Below the pieces are notes generated by a model that did no database searches, was not told the origin of the DNA, and saw nothing but the letters and a program-made list of their open reading frames with translations. A program made the translations under genes and the position numbers. This document shows, in pieces, positions 26,556-33,469 of a stretch of 36,276 bases of DNA (its first letter is position 1; each line of letters begins with the position of its first letter). Source of the stretch: Simplicispira psychrophila DSM 11588 (GTDB taxonomy: Bacteria > Pseudomonadota > Gammaproteobacteria > Burkholderiales > Burkholderiaceae_C); NCBI RefSeq assembly GCF_000688255.1, contig NZ_JHYS01000023.1:1-36276 (forward strand). The letters run 5' to 3'.

Positions 26556-26885
26556 ATGCACGCAACCTTGCTCACATCTACTGCTGGCACTGGCCAGCAC
26601 CAAGCGCCCCGCAAATTCGCCGGCACCCGCAACCCGCGCGAGCTGCGCGCCCTCGACGCGTTGTTGAACGCCGCAGCAGTCAGCCGCCACGACCTCGACA
26701 ACATCATCGGCGCAGCCAACGGCCCGGAGGTGATAAGTCGCCTACGCGCCAAGGGCTTGTGCATCCCCTGCACGCTGATCGACTTCACCGACCGCGATGG
26801 CAACAAGTGCCGCCCAGGTGAATACCACCTCACCGACGACGACCGCAGCGCCGTCACCGCCTGGATGAAATCGGAGGTCGAATAG
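26556..26885 (+). CDS. small protein, possible helix-turn-helix, unknown function
   Basis: A 109-residue protein starting with the base after the Rha stop codon. Residues 30-75 (LRALDALLNAAAVSRHDLDNIIGAANGPEVISRLRAKGL) look like a winged-helix fragment. The rest (CIPCTLIDFTDRDGNKCRPGEYHLTDDDRSAVTAWM) resembles small phage proteins that pair a winged helix with a short beta wing. I do not recognise a named family. It is the last gene of the early block. Confidence 0.65.
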   Translation: MHATLLTSTAGTGQHQAPRKFAGTRNPRELRALDALLNAAAVSRHDLDNIIGAANGPEVISRLRAKGLCIPCTLIDFTDRDGNKCRPGEYHLTDDDRSAVTAWMKSEVE

Positions 26886-27065
26886 ATGCATCAAATCTTG
26901 ATCATTCCCACCGCTGCATCCAGCCGCTACGCCGCGTCCACGGCGACCCTCTCTCCAGTTTATGGCCCAGAGGGTAAAGAGAGGACGGGGGTAGAGCAGC
27001 GCGAGGAAGCCGCCTTCGCTTGTGTCGCAAACTTTGGGCAAGTGCGCGAGGAAAACTCCCGAGTC

Positions 27066-27147
27066 CATGTCGTGAATGTCGTGCAAGTCGTGTTTCTGCT
27101 TAATTTTTCAGCAAAAACAGGGGTTTTGGGGCATTTAGCACGACATG
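27066..27147. repeat. tandem 9-bp repeats with an inverted copy
   Basis: CATGTCGTG, AATGTCGTG and CAAGTCGTG follow each other without gap (27066-27092). CACGACATG, the exact reverse complement of the first, is at 27139-27147. The space between is A+T-rich for this genome (TTAATTTTTCAGCAAAAACA). This is a candidate binding array for a regulator or replication protein. Confidence 0.5.
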
Positions 27148-27282
27148 GGAAATTGGGAGCCGGCGAACTTTTCCGCGTATCTGCTGGCACTGGACGGAAC
27201 GCACCACCAAACTTTGGTAGTGACCGCGCCGTCAGCCGCCGCCTGTACCGATATCCGAATTCCGACATCGACAACAGCGTGA
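27145..27282 (+). CDS. possible 45-residue protein
   Basis: An open frame MGNWEPANFSAYLLALDG to IRIPTSTTA. It has a protein-like first half but no ribosome-binding site, and its ATG lies in the inverted 9-bp repeat. It may be a fragment of a larger gene or chance. It is kept only as a weak candidate. Confidence 0.2.
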   Translation: MGNWEPANFSAYLLALDGTHHQTLVVTAPSAAACTDIRIPTSTTA

Positions 27283-27343
27283 CCAAAAGACACTCTGACC
27301 GCGCCCCCTCTTGCAACGCCGTGCGCCGCAAACTGGCTGCCTC

Positions 27344-27625
27344 CTACGCCGGTGAATGCGTTTTGAGCCAGTCTTTCAATGCGGCATCCATGCGTGTTTG
27401 CCATCCTGCACCCGTGGCCTTGAATGCAGCCAACACATCAGGGCTATACCGAACTGTCACGGCTATCTTGGTCGGCGCTTTCTGTGGCCCGCGTGGGCTG
27501 ATGCCCAGCGTCTTTTGCAATTCCAACGACAGCACTTCGGTGGCTGGTTTGAATGAGCGCATATCGGCGGCGCTCAGTTCTCGCACTTCGCCATCGGCGT
27601 CAATCAGTGGAGCGCGTGGATTCAT
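27344..27625 (-). CDS. BrnA-like antitoxin without a visible partner toxin
   Basis: A 93-residue protein with the C-terminal BrnA signature: KIAVTVRYSPDVLAAFKATGAGWQTRMDAALKDWLKTH (about residues 52-89), a ribbon-helix-helix that both neutralises BrnT and binds DNA. The N-terminal part (DGEVRELSAADMRSFKPATEVL) is also family-like. BrnA is normally encoded directly downstream of brnT, but upstream here there is no BrnT reading frame, only the control region for the divergent operon. It may act as a plain repressor of that region. The ATG at 27625 has AGGGC nearby; an earlier in-frame start at 27664 is less likely. Confidence 0.7.
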   Translation of the reverse strand: MNPRAPLIDADGEVRELSAADMRSFKPATEVLSLELQKTLGISPRGPQKAPTKIAVTVRYSPDVLAAFKATGAGWQTRMDAALKDWLKTHSPA

Positions 27626-27687
27626 AGCCCTAATTGTAGTAACAGGCCTACTGCCAGCCTTCACCGCTGGCGCTGGTTGCCGCCAAC

Positions 27688-27702
27688 TACGAAAGTTTCG
27701 TA
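27688..27702. promoter_or_regulatory. perfect 15-bp palindrome between brnA-like gene and leader
   Basis: TACGAAA-G-TTTCGTA lies 62 bases upstream of the brnA-like ATG and 17 bases before the candidate -35 box of the divergent leader promoter. The size suits a dimeric ribbon-helix-helix or helix-turn-helix repressor; the BrnA-like protein is the nearest candidate. Confidence 0.55.
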
Positions 27703-27718
27703 ATCGTCACACCACCCA

Positions 27719-27748
27719 TTGCAGCCCCATGCAACGTCGTGGCACAAT
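27719..27748 (+). promoter_or_regulatory. candidate promoter of the structured leader
   Basis: TTGCAG (27719-27724) and CACAAT (27743-27748) with an 18-base spacer. Transcription would begin near 27755, exactly where the first small hairpin of the leader (GGC-GAAA-GCC) starts. Confidence 0.45.
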
Positions 27749-27754
27749 CACGCC

Positions 27755-27824
27755 CAAGGCGAAAGCCCCGGTGCGTAGAAACACCATAGGTTCAGCGGTA
27801 GCAACCCCCACCGAAAGCGGGGTT
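27755..27824 (+). ncRNA. c4/CI-like antisense RNA candidate
   Basis: A compact structured RNA: hairpin GGC-GAAA-GCC (27758-27767), hairpin GGTG-CGTAGAAA-CACC (27770-27785), a single-stranded segment GGTTCAGCGGTAGCAA, then a terminator-like CCCC...GGGGTTTT (27806-27824). Segment GGTTCAGC (27789-27796) is complementary to GCTGAACC at 27914-27921, and CCCCCACC (27805-27812) to GGTGGGGG at 27884-27891, the latter extending with bulges to CGGT/ACCG. Two antisense segments that target a downstream stretch of the same transcript are the hallmark of phage P1 c4 and P4 CI RNAs. Function is inferred. Confidence 0.5.
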
Positions 27825-27876
27825 TTGTCACGTCTTGATTTTCGGGTGCATCCACGCTTGGATGTATCTCTGGTTT

Positions 27877-27972
27877 TGGACGTGGTGGGGGCTAACCGTA
27901 AGGCGCTCGCACGGCTGAACCCGTGTTCTAACCACCACGTCCATCCGCTGCACGTAGAAATGCAGCGGATGG
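27877..27972 (+). promoter_or_regulatory. leader hairpins of the replication operon (antisense target region)
   Basis: A perfect 12-bp stem TGGACGTGGTGG / CCACCACGTCCA (27877-27888 with 27932-27943) encloses both sequences complementary to the upstream RNA. A second perfect 12-bp stem CCATCCGCTGCA / TGCAGCGGATGG (27941-27952 with 27961-27972) overlaps its base by three nucleotides, so the two compete. The second has loop CGTAGAAA, identical to the loop of the upstream hairpin at 27774-27781. The Shine-Dalgarno sequence of the next gene (CAGGAG, 27988-27993) follows 15 bases later. Confidence 0.6.
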
Positions 27973-28001
27973 TCTTTGAATCTCGTTCAGGAGCCAAGAC
28001 C

Positions 28002-28223
28002 ATGACAGCCGTCACCACGGCCAGCCGCAGCGCTGCGCCCACTACCCCCCGCCTCGACCCTATCGCCTTGCACGGCGAAGCCATCAACGCCGCTGCTATG
28101 GCGCGTTGGTACACCGCCCGCCACGACTACGCCGCCGCCTTTCGCCGTTCTGCCCAAGCCACCGGTGCCCTACGCCGCCTGGCCGCTTTCGAGCGCATGG
28201 GCCCAGCAATGCAGGGGGCTTAA
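28002..28223 (+). CDS. small Ala/Arg-rich protein, first gene of the replication operon
   Basis: A 73-residue protein, MTAVTTASRSAAPTTPRLD to RLAAFERMGPAMQGA, with a predicted helical, basic second half (AMARWYTARHDYAAAFRRSAQATGALRRLAAFER). CAGGAG eight bases before the ATG supports the start. It lies immediately after the double-hairpin leader, so it would be the first product controlled by the RNA switch, as small cII-like or icd-like genes are in P1/P4. The family is not recognised. Confidence 0.65.
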   Translation: MTAVTTASRSAAPTTPRLDPIALHGEAINAAAMARWYTARHDYAAAFRRSAQATGALRRLAAFERMGPAMQGA

Positions 28224-28226
28224 CCC

Positions 28227-29234
28227 ATGAGCCACCTCAAAAACACCGCCCAACGTGCGGTTGCTGGCGTGCTGGCGCTGGGCACCACCATCGTGTGCGC
28301 TGGCATGGCGGCGCTGTCGGCGTCTGAGCGCGCGACCCAAACCACCGACAAGGCCATGCTGATCGGGCTGGCTGTCACGCTGGTGGCCGGTTCGCACTTG
28401 CTGCCCGCTTTGTCGCGCCGCAACTGGCCCGCCCGTGTCGTGTTCGCCGCTTGCGTGGTGGTCACGGTGTATGGGCACGCCAGCTTCTTTGCCGGCGTGA
28501 AGCAGCGCAGTGGTGAAGTGCGCGCCCAATCCGTTGTCTCCACCGGTCACGCGCTGGCGCTGCAAGGCGAACTGGCGGCCATCACCGCCCGCCCGGCGGC
28601 TGTGGTGGCGGCAGAACTGGCACAGGCCAGCGCCCGCAGCGCCCATGCCCAAGCGGCTTTGCTGCGGTGTGAGGCCAGCACGGCGCAGCGCTGCACCAGC
28701 GCGCAGGCCAGCACCACGGCCACGATGGCCAAGGTAGACGCCCTCAAAACGGAGGCCGTCGAATCTGCCCGCGCCGCCAACCTGCGCAGCCAACTGGCCA
28801 GCGCCGCCGGTGTCCTCGATGCAGCCCGCACCGGTGCCAGCGCCGACCCGGTGGACGCCCAAATTGCGGGCATTACCGGCCTGAGCGTGGGCGCCGTGGG
28901 CATGTTGTCGGCAGTGGCCCAAAGCCTTTTGCTGGAGCTGCTGGGCGCTTTGCTGTGGACGGTGGCTTTGCCTGGTGCAGTGGCTGCCACCAGCACCCAG
29001 CGGGCAACGGTCACCGCCCCGGCCCGAGTTGCCACGCCAGCAGCGCCAGCACCAGCAGCACCCAGCGCCGTGAGCGTGCCCCAAAAGGCAGGCCAGCAAC
29101 CCGACGCGGCAATGCGCTGGAGCGGTTCAATCCGCCGAATGATCGACGCAGCCCACCGCCTCAAGGCCAACGCGGCCCGCCACTTGACGGCACCCGCCAG
29201 CGCCAGCCCCACCACCGCCCTGCACTCCCACTAA
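28227..29234 (+). CDS. membrane protein with a central coiled coil, unknown function
   Basis: A 335-residue protein with three N-terminal membrane segments (about 11-30, 43-61 and 70-90), a long Ala-rich helical part with coiled-coil character (about 95-205, ALQGELAAITARPAAVVAAELAQASARSAHAQAALLRCE) and one longer hydrophobic stretch (about 217-252). The tail is Ala/Pro-rich and basic. Two Cys (CEASTAQRC) lie in the middle. Such proteins are common in plasmid- or phage-like operons of Burkholderiales and Xanthomonadales but have no known role. It starts three bases after the previous stop. Confidence 0.65.
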   Translation: MSHLKNTAQRAVAGVLALGTTIVCAGMAALSASERATQTTDKAMLIGLAVTLVAGSHLLPALSRRNWPARVVFAACVVVTVYGHASFFAGVKQRSGEVRAQSVVSTGHALALQGELAAITARPAAVVAAELAQASARSAHAQAALLRCEASTAQRCTSAQASTTATMAKVDALKTEAVESARAANLRSQLASAAGVLDAARTGASADPVDAQIAGITGLSVGAVGMLSAVAQSLLLELLGALLWTVALPGAVAATSTQRATVTAPARVATPAAPAPAAPSAVSVPQKAGQQPDAAMRWSGSIRRMIDAAHRLKANAARHLTAPASASPTTALHSH

Positions 29235-29244
29235 GGCCACCGCA

Positions 29245-29730
29245 ATGATCAAAAAACACACCGCCCCGCAAGGGGGTAAAGCCGCTGCATTGCCTGCCAA
29301 CTGCGCCAAGTGCCGCGACAACTTCCCGTTGCCTGTAGCAATGGACTACTTCGACCAGCGCGTCATAGCGGACTACACCCAGCGCCGCACCGCCTGCACT
29401 GCCGTGCCTGATGCCGAGAAGCCGTGCCTGTCAGCAGCGATTGACCGCGCTGTTGAACCGGCATTGAGCGGACGTTCGACGGACGCTCAGTTGCCAGCAC
29501 CAGCCGCCACCACCACCGCGCCTACGCTGGCCGACTTCGAGGCGTGGATGAAAGCAGAGGAGCAGCGCCTTCTAGACGCGATGGATGCAGCAGTCGCAGC
29601 GGATGACGCATCGACCTATGAGGCACTGCACGCGCAGTTCTTGGACTTGGGCAGCACGTTTGAAGTGTTGTGGAAATTCAAGACCACGATGCGCTACGCC
29701 AGCACCAGCACCCCAGAAAGCGCCGCATGA
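29245..29730 (+). CDS. protein of unknown function with a CxxC motif
   Basis: A 161-residue protein. It has CAKCRDNFPLP near residues 20-30 and further Cys at about 50 and 61, which might bind a metal. A Pro/Ala/Thr-rich linker (about 80-93) leads to an acidic helical C-terminus (LADFEAWMKAEEQRLLDAMDAAVAADDASTYEALHAQFLDL). No family is recognised. Its stop overlaps the start of the next gene (ATGA), so it is part of the coupled operon. Confidence 0.65.
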   Translation: MIKKHTAPQGGKAAALPANCAKCRDNFPLPVAMDYFDQRVIADYTQRRTACTAVPDAEKPCLSAAIDRAVEPALSGRSTDAQLPAPAATTTAPTLADFEAWMKAEEQRLLDAMDAAVAADDASTYEALHAQFLDLGSTFEVLWKFKTTMRYASTSTPESAA

Positions 29731-30494
29731 GCCAGAGCCAAACCACGATGCCATGCACCCCAGCGCAGCACGCCAACACCAGCAACACCAAGCCCGTGCG
29801 CCTGTTGGCGCTGGGTGACAGCCCCCACGGCAAAACCGTGCTGTGCGAGTTCCCCGAGGGCTGGCAGCGCTCCATTTGTCTGCCAACCCAAGCCGACGCT
29901 TGGCACCCACTGTTTAGCGCCCTGACGGCAAACGACCGAGGCGAGCTGCGCAAGCACACCGGCAACCCAATCATTCGCCACCCAGACGGCACCCGCACCC
30001 GCAAAGGCGCGCTGTCTTTCATCACCGAAGAAATTAGCCGCAACGGAGGCTTTGCAGGTGTGCGCAGCTTTGACGTTCCTGCTGAGGAGCACGGCGCAGG
30101 CTACATCACGGGATACCGCTGCGCGGCTGAACTGCTGCAAGCGCTGCAACGTGGCTACGGCCCCCATATTTCTGTGCGCGACATCACCGAAGCGGCAATG
30201 CAGGCCAGCAACGAGAAGTCAGGGACAGCCTCCCGGCGCAGTGCTGGCTACGGCTTTCTAGCGGTGCTTGAAGACGCACTGAGGTTTACGGCCCAGAACT
30301 CCAATCATGGGCTGCACATAGCCCAACAAATTGCAGAGGCAGAGCGCATGAACGCCCGCAATGCAGAGCAAGACGCACGCGAGAAAGCAGCATTTGTGCA
30401 GCGCATGAAGGCAGCGAAAGCCGAGAAACGCAGCACCAGCACCACCGCCCGCCACCGCCAACACCCGGCCACCAGCGCCACCCAACAAGGTTAA
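29727..30494 (+). CDS. protein of unknown function in the replication operon
   Basis: A 255-residue protein starting at the ATGA overlap (29727). An earlier in-frame ATG at 29670 lies inside the previous gene and is less likely. The middle part (RLLALGDSPHGKTVLCEFPEGWQRSICLPTQADAWHPLF, GAGYITGYRCAAELLQAL) looks like a folded alpha/beta domain. The C-terminal 60 residues are a charged helix (AEAERMNARNAEQDAREKAAFVQRMKAAKAEKR) and a Thr/Ser-rich tail. Not recognised. Confidence 0.65.
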   Translation: MSQSQTTMPCTPAQHANTSNTKPVRLLALGDSPHGKTVLCEFPEGWQRSICLPTQADAWHPLFSALTANDRGELRKHTGNPIIRHPDGTRTRKGALSFITEEISRNGGFAGVRSFDVPAEEHGAGYITGYRCAAELLQALQRGYGPHISVRDITEAAMQASNEKSGTASRRSAGYGFLAVLEDALRFTAQNSNHGLHIAQQIAEAERMNARNAEQDAREKAAFVQRMKAAKAEKRSTSTTARHRQHPATSATQQG

Positions 30495-30497
30495 AAA

Positions 30498-31919
30498 ATG
30501 ACCAACCAAAACACCCCGGCAGTGACCGGGCAAGCCGCTGCATTGCCTAAAACCTACGCGCAGCACCCTTTGAGCGCTGCATTGCCAGCTATGCCGCCCA
30601 AGCAATATCAGGCGCTGATGGACAGCATCGACAACATCGGAGTGGTGTCTCCCATTGCCATCTTTGACGGCCAGATTCTCGACGGATGGAACCGCTACAC
30701 CGCCGCCCGTGAGCTGGGGATGGCGTGCCCTGAGATTGTTTTGGATGCCAGCATCAGCCCGAGCGAATACCTCGACGCGCAGAACATGGGGCGCACCAAG
30801 GCCACCGCCCCAAGCAAGCACCAGTGCATCCCCCTGAAATTGCTGGAAGCGAGTCCGCAGCCCCGCCCGCTTGTCGCCGCAGACGTGGACAAGCTGGCCG
30901 CCAGCATCAAGCAGGTGGGTCTGATTCAGCCCATCACCGTTCGACCTTTGGTTGTCATGGACGGCATTGCCGTGCAAGGCTTTCAGACTGTGGCCGGCCA
31001 TCACCGTGTAGCCGCGTGCCGCTCGTTGGGCTGGACTGAAATCGACGCCATCGTCATCGAGGCACCTGACCACCTGAGCGCCGAGCTGATTGAAATTGAC
31101 GAAAACCTGTTCCGCTCTGAGTTGTCGCCCAGCCAGCGCAGCCACTACACCGCCCGCCGTAAGCAAATTTGGGGGGCGCTGCACCCGGTAGAAATTCAGG
31201 TGGCTCAACTTGCGCCACCTGAATTTTCCACAGGCCGCGAACAGGTGCGACAGCTTGTCGTACCTGTTGATGCTGTTGTGGGTGGAACAAGTGGTTCCAC
31301 CCAGAAAGCCACTGACCACAAAGACCGTCCGCAAAACCAACAACAGTTTGCAGCCGCCACTGCCGCGATAACCGGAGAGTCCAAGCAGTCCATCAATCGC
31401 CACCTTGCCCGCGCCGAAGCCATTGGTGATGGCCTGTTGCGCACCCACGGCACCAGCCTAGACAAAGGCGTGGAGCTGGACGCGCTGGCCAAGTTGCCCG
31501 AGCCGGAGCGCGCCGTGCTGATCGAACGCGCTGCTGCTGGCGAGAAGGTCACCGCCCGCAAGCCCACGGTAGTCGTGCCCCCGCCCAACAAAGCCCCGGC
31601 AGTGGCGCTGGCCACGCTGCCCGATGGCATGAACGAAGACGACTACGGCCCCAGCCCGGAAGAACTGGCCGCCGACCTTGCCGCCGAAGAAGATGACCGC
31701 AAGCTGATGCACAAGATGCTGGAATCAGACGATGTGGTTGCCACCTTGCACGCGCAGGTGAAGCAGCTACAGGCCGAGCTGCGCATCACCAACGAGCGCT
31801 TCAACGGCCTGATGAACAACAACGCCGCGCTGACCACCTTGCTAAAAAAACGCGACCGGCACATCAAAAAGCTGTACCAAGAGATTGACGAGCTGCGCAA
31901 GCAAGGCGGTGCAGCATGA
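30498..31919 (+). CDS. ParB-like protein with two ParB N-terminal domains in tandem
   Basis: A 473-residue protein. The first ParB/Srx-type domain spans about residues 22-90 (YQALMDSIDNIGVVSPIAIFDGQILDGWNRYTAARELG, with the GWNRYTAA box). A second, more complete one spans about 124-205 (VDKLAASIKQVGLIQPITVRP, QTVAGHHRVAACRSLGW, with the GHHR box), followed by LIEIDENLFRSELSPSQRS, which is typical of ParB clamps. A helix-turn-helix-like part (about 280-310) and a C-terminal coiled coil (about 410-470) complete it. Canonical ParB has one such domain. A ParA ATPase gene is not visible, so a role in replication or regulation, as with the related phage KorB/Noc-like proteins, is as likely as segregation. 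Confidence 0.8.
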   Translation: MTNQNTPAVTGQAAALPKTYAQHPLSAALPAMPPKQYQALMDSIDNIGVVSPIAIFDGQILDGWNRYTAARELGMACPEIVLDASISPSEYLDAQNMGRTKATAPSKHQCIPLKLLEASPQPRPLVAADVDKLAASIKQVGLIQPITVRPLVVMDGIAVQGFQTVAGHHRVAACRSLGWTEIDAIVIEAPDHLSAELIEIDENLFRSELSPSQRSHYTARRKQIWGALHPVEIQVAQLAPPEFSTGREQVRQLVVPVDAVVGGTSGSTQKATDHKDRPQNQQQFAAATAAITGESKQSINRHLARAEAIGDGLLRTHGTSLDKGVELDALAKLPEPERAVLIERAAAGEKVTARKPTVVVPPPNKAPAVALATLPDGMNEDDYGPSPEELAADLAAEEDDRKLMHKMLESDDVVATLHAQVKQLQAELRITNERFNGLMNNNAALTTLLKKRDRHIKKLYQEIDELRKQGGAA

Positions 31920-33469
31920 ACGCCCGCCTGTTTACCGACGCTGCGCCCGACTACACAGCGGCAACCTTTCCACCGCCCCGGCCCTTCCAGCAGTCGGCGC
32001 ATGAGGCGCTGCGCCAAGGCTTCAGGGAGGGGCATCGCTGCCAAGTCATTGCTTCGTCCACCGGATCGGGCAAAACCTATCTTGGTTTGCGCGTTGCCCA
32101 TGAGGCACTGCTCAAAGGCCGGCGTGTCACGTTTCTGTGTGACCGCACCACGCTGATCAACCAGACCAGTGCCGCCGCTAACGCATACGGCCTGAGCGCC
32201 CACGGCATCGTGCAGGCGAACCATCCCCAGCGCGATAGCAGTTTGCCGTTCCAAATCGCCAGCGTGCAGACCATCGACAAGCGCGAGTTCTGGCCGCAGA
32301 CCGATGTTCTCATCGTGGACGAGTGCCACACGCTGCATAAGGCGTGGGTGGAGTTCGCTGCCCAGACCAAGGCAGTCGTCATCGGCCTAACCGCTACGCC
32401 CTTCACAAAAGGCATGGGCCAGATATTCAGCCGCCTGATTAACGCCACCACCATGCACGACCTCACAGAGTCGGGGGTACTGGTGCCGCTGCGGGTATTG
32501 AGCTGCACCCGGCCCGATATGGCTGGCGCTGCTGTGACCAAGGGCGGCGAGTGGAGCGACAAGGCCGCCGAGGAGCGCGGCATGGGCATCGTGGGCGACG
32601 TGGTGAAGGAGTGGCAACTGCACGCCAGCGACCGCAAGACCATCGTCTTTGGGGCCAGTATTGCCCACAGCAAGGCACTGTGCGCGCAGTTCATCGAGGC
32701 CGGCATCTTGGCTAGAGTTTTCACCTCAGAGACACCGGCCCATGAGCGCGAGGAACTGGTTCGAGAGTTCGCCAAACCTGATGCAATGCTGCGCGTGCTG
32801 GTGTCGGTGGAGGCGCTGGCCAAGGGCTTCGACGTGCCGGACGTGGGTTGCGTGGTGGATGCGCGCCCGCTGCGCAAGAGCCTGAGCACCTTCATTCAAA
32901 TGATTGGCCGTGGCCTTCGGTGCAGCCCCGCCACCGGCAAAACCGACTGCCTGTTACTCGACCACAGCGGCAACATCGTGCGCTTCGCTGACGACTTCGA
33001 GCGCATCTATCACGACGGTGTGGAGTCGCTGGACGATGGCGCGAAGCTGGACAAGACGGTGCGCAAGGATGAGCCGGGCGAGTACGAATCCAAGGCGTGC
33101 CCGAGCTGCGGCCATGCGCCGTTCAGCAAGCGCTGCATGAGCTGCGGGTTTGAAAAGCCGGTGGTGGCAGTGGAGGTGTCCGCCGCTGGGGTGATGCGCG
33201 AAATCACCATAGGCAAGGGCAAGAGCCGCAAGGTGCTGGACAACGACCCGGCGCACCTGTGGGCGCAGTTGTGCGGCTATGCCAAGGCCAACAGCGCCCC
33301 AGACAAACAGCAATGGCGCGCGCGATTCCTGTTCAGGGACATTGCGGGCGACTGGCCGCCCGAGGCGTGGCATATCGCCACCACGCCCGATGTGCCGGTG
33401 TCCGCCGCGCTGAAGAGAAAAATCAGAAGCATGGTCATTGCACACGCCAGAGCAAAGGGGCGAGCATGA
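31916..33469 (+). CDS. superfamily-2 DEAD/DEAH-type helicase with C-terminal zinc motif
   Basis: A 517-residue SF2 helicase of the Ssl2/type III restriction-like group. Walker A is STGSGKT (48-54), Walker B DECH (135-138), motif III TATPF (159-163), and motif VI QMIGRGLR (328-335). The segment VSVEALAKGFDVPDVGCVVDARPLRKS before motif VI is typical of this group. A four-Cys zinc-ribbon-like motif, CPSCGH...CMSCGF (395-411), follows. It overlaps the ParB-like and primase genes by ATGA on both sides, which points to a replicative role on the element's DNA. Confidence 0.9.
   Translation: MNARLFTDAAPDYTAATFPPPRPFQQSAHEALRQGFREGHRCQVIASSTGSGKTYLGLRVAHEALLKGRRVTFLCDRTTLINQTSAAANAYGLSAHGIVQANHPQRDSSLPFQIASVQTIDKREFWPQTDVLIVDECHTLHKAWVEFAAQTKAVVIGLTATPFTKGMGQIFSRLINATTMHDLTESGVLVPLRVLSCTRPDMAGAAVTKGGEWSDKAAEERGMGIVGDVVKEWQLHASDRKTIVFGASIAHSKALCAQFIEAGILARVFTSETPAHEREELVREFAKPDAMLRVLVSVEALAKGFDVPDVGCVVDARPLRKSLSTFIQMIGRGLRCSPATGKTDCLLLDHSGNIVRFADDFERIYHDGVESLDDGAKLDKTVRKDEPGEYESKACPSCGHAPFSKRCMSCGFEKPVVAVEVSAAGVMREITIGKGKSRKVLDNDPAHLWAQLCGYAKANSAPDKQQWRARFLFRDIAGDWPPEAWHIATTPDVPVSAALKRKIRSMVIAHARAKGRA

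Larger units (their letters stand above)
26886..27343. other. 458-base stretch without a convincing gene
   Basis: Between the early block and the brnA-like gene. An inverted repeat ACCCTCT...AGAGGGT (26946-26952 with 26969-26975) can form a hairpin just after the early operon and may end it. Three tandem 9-bp repeats and one inverted copy follow (27066-27147). A long open frame starts at 26886 but runs across the opposite-strand gene and the leader and lacks protein-like composition. One 45-codon frame at 27145 is listed separately. Confidence 0.6.

Noticed and set aside
26886-28223. A 445-codon open frame on the plus strand
   Set aside because: It runs through the opposite-strand brnA-like gene and the structured leader, and its composition (many Ser, Arg, Asn in no domain pattern) is not protein-like until the last 73 codons, which have their own ribosome-binding site at 28002.
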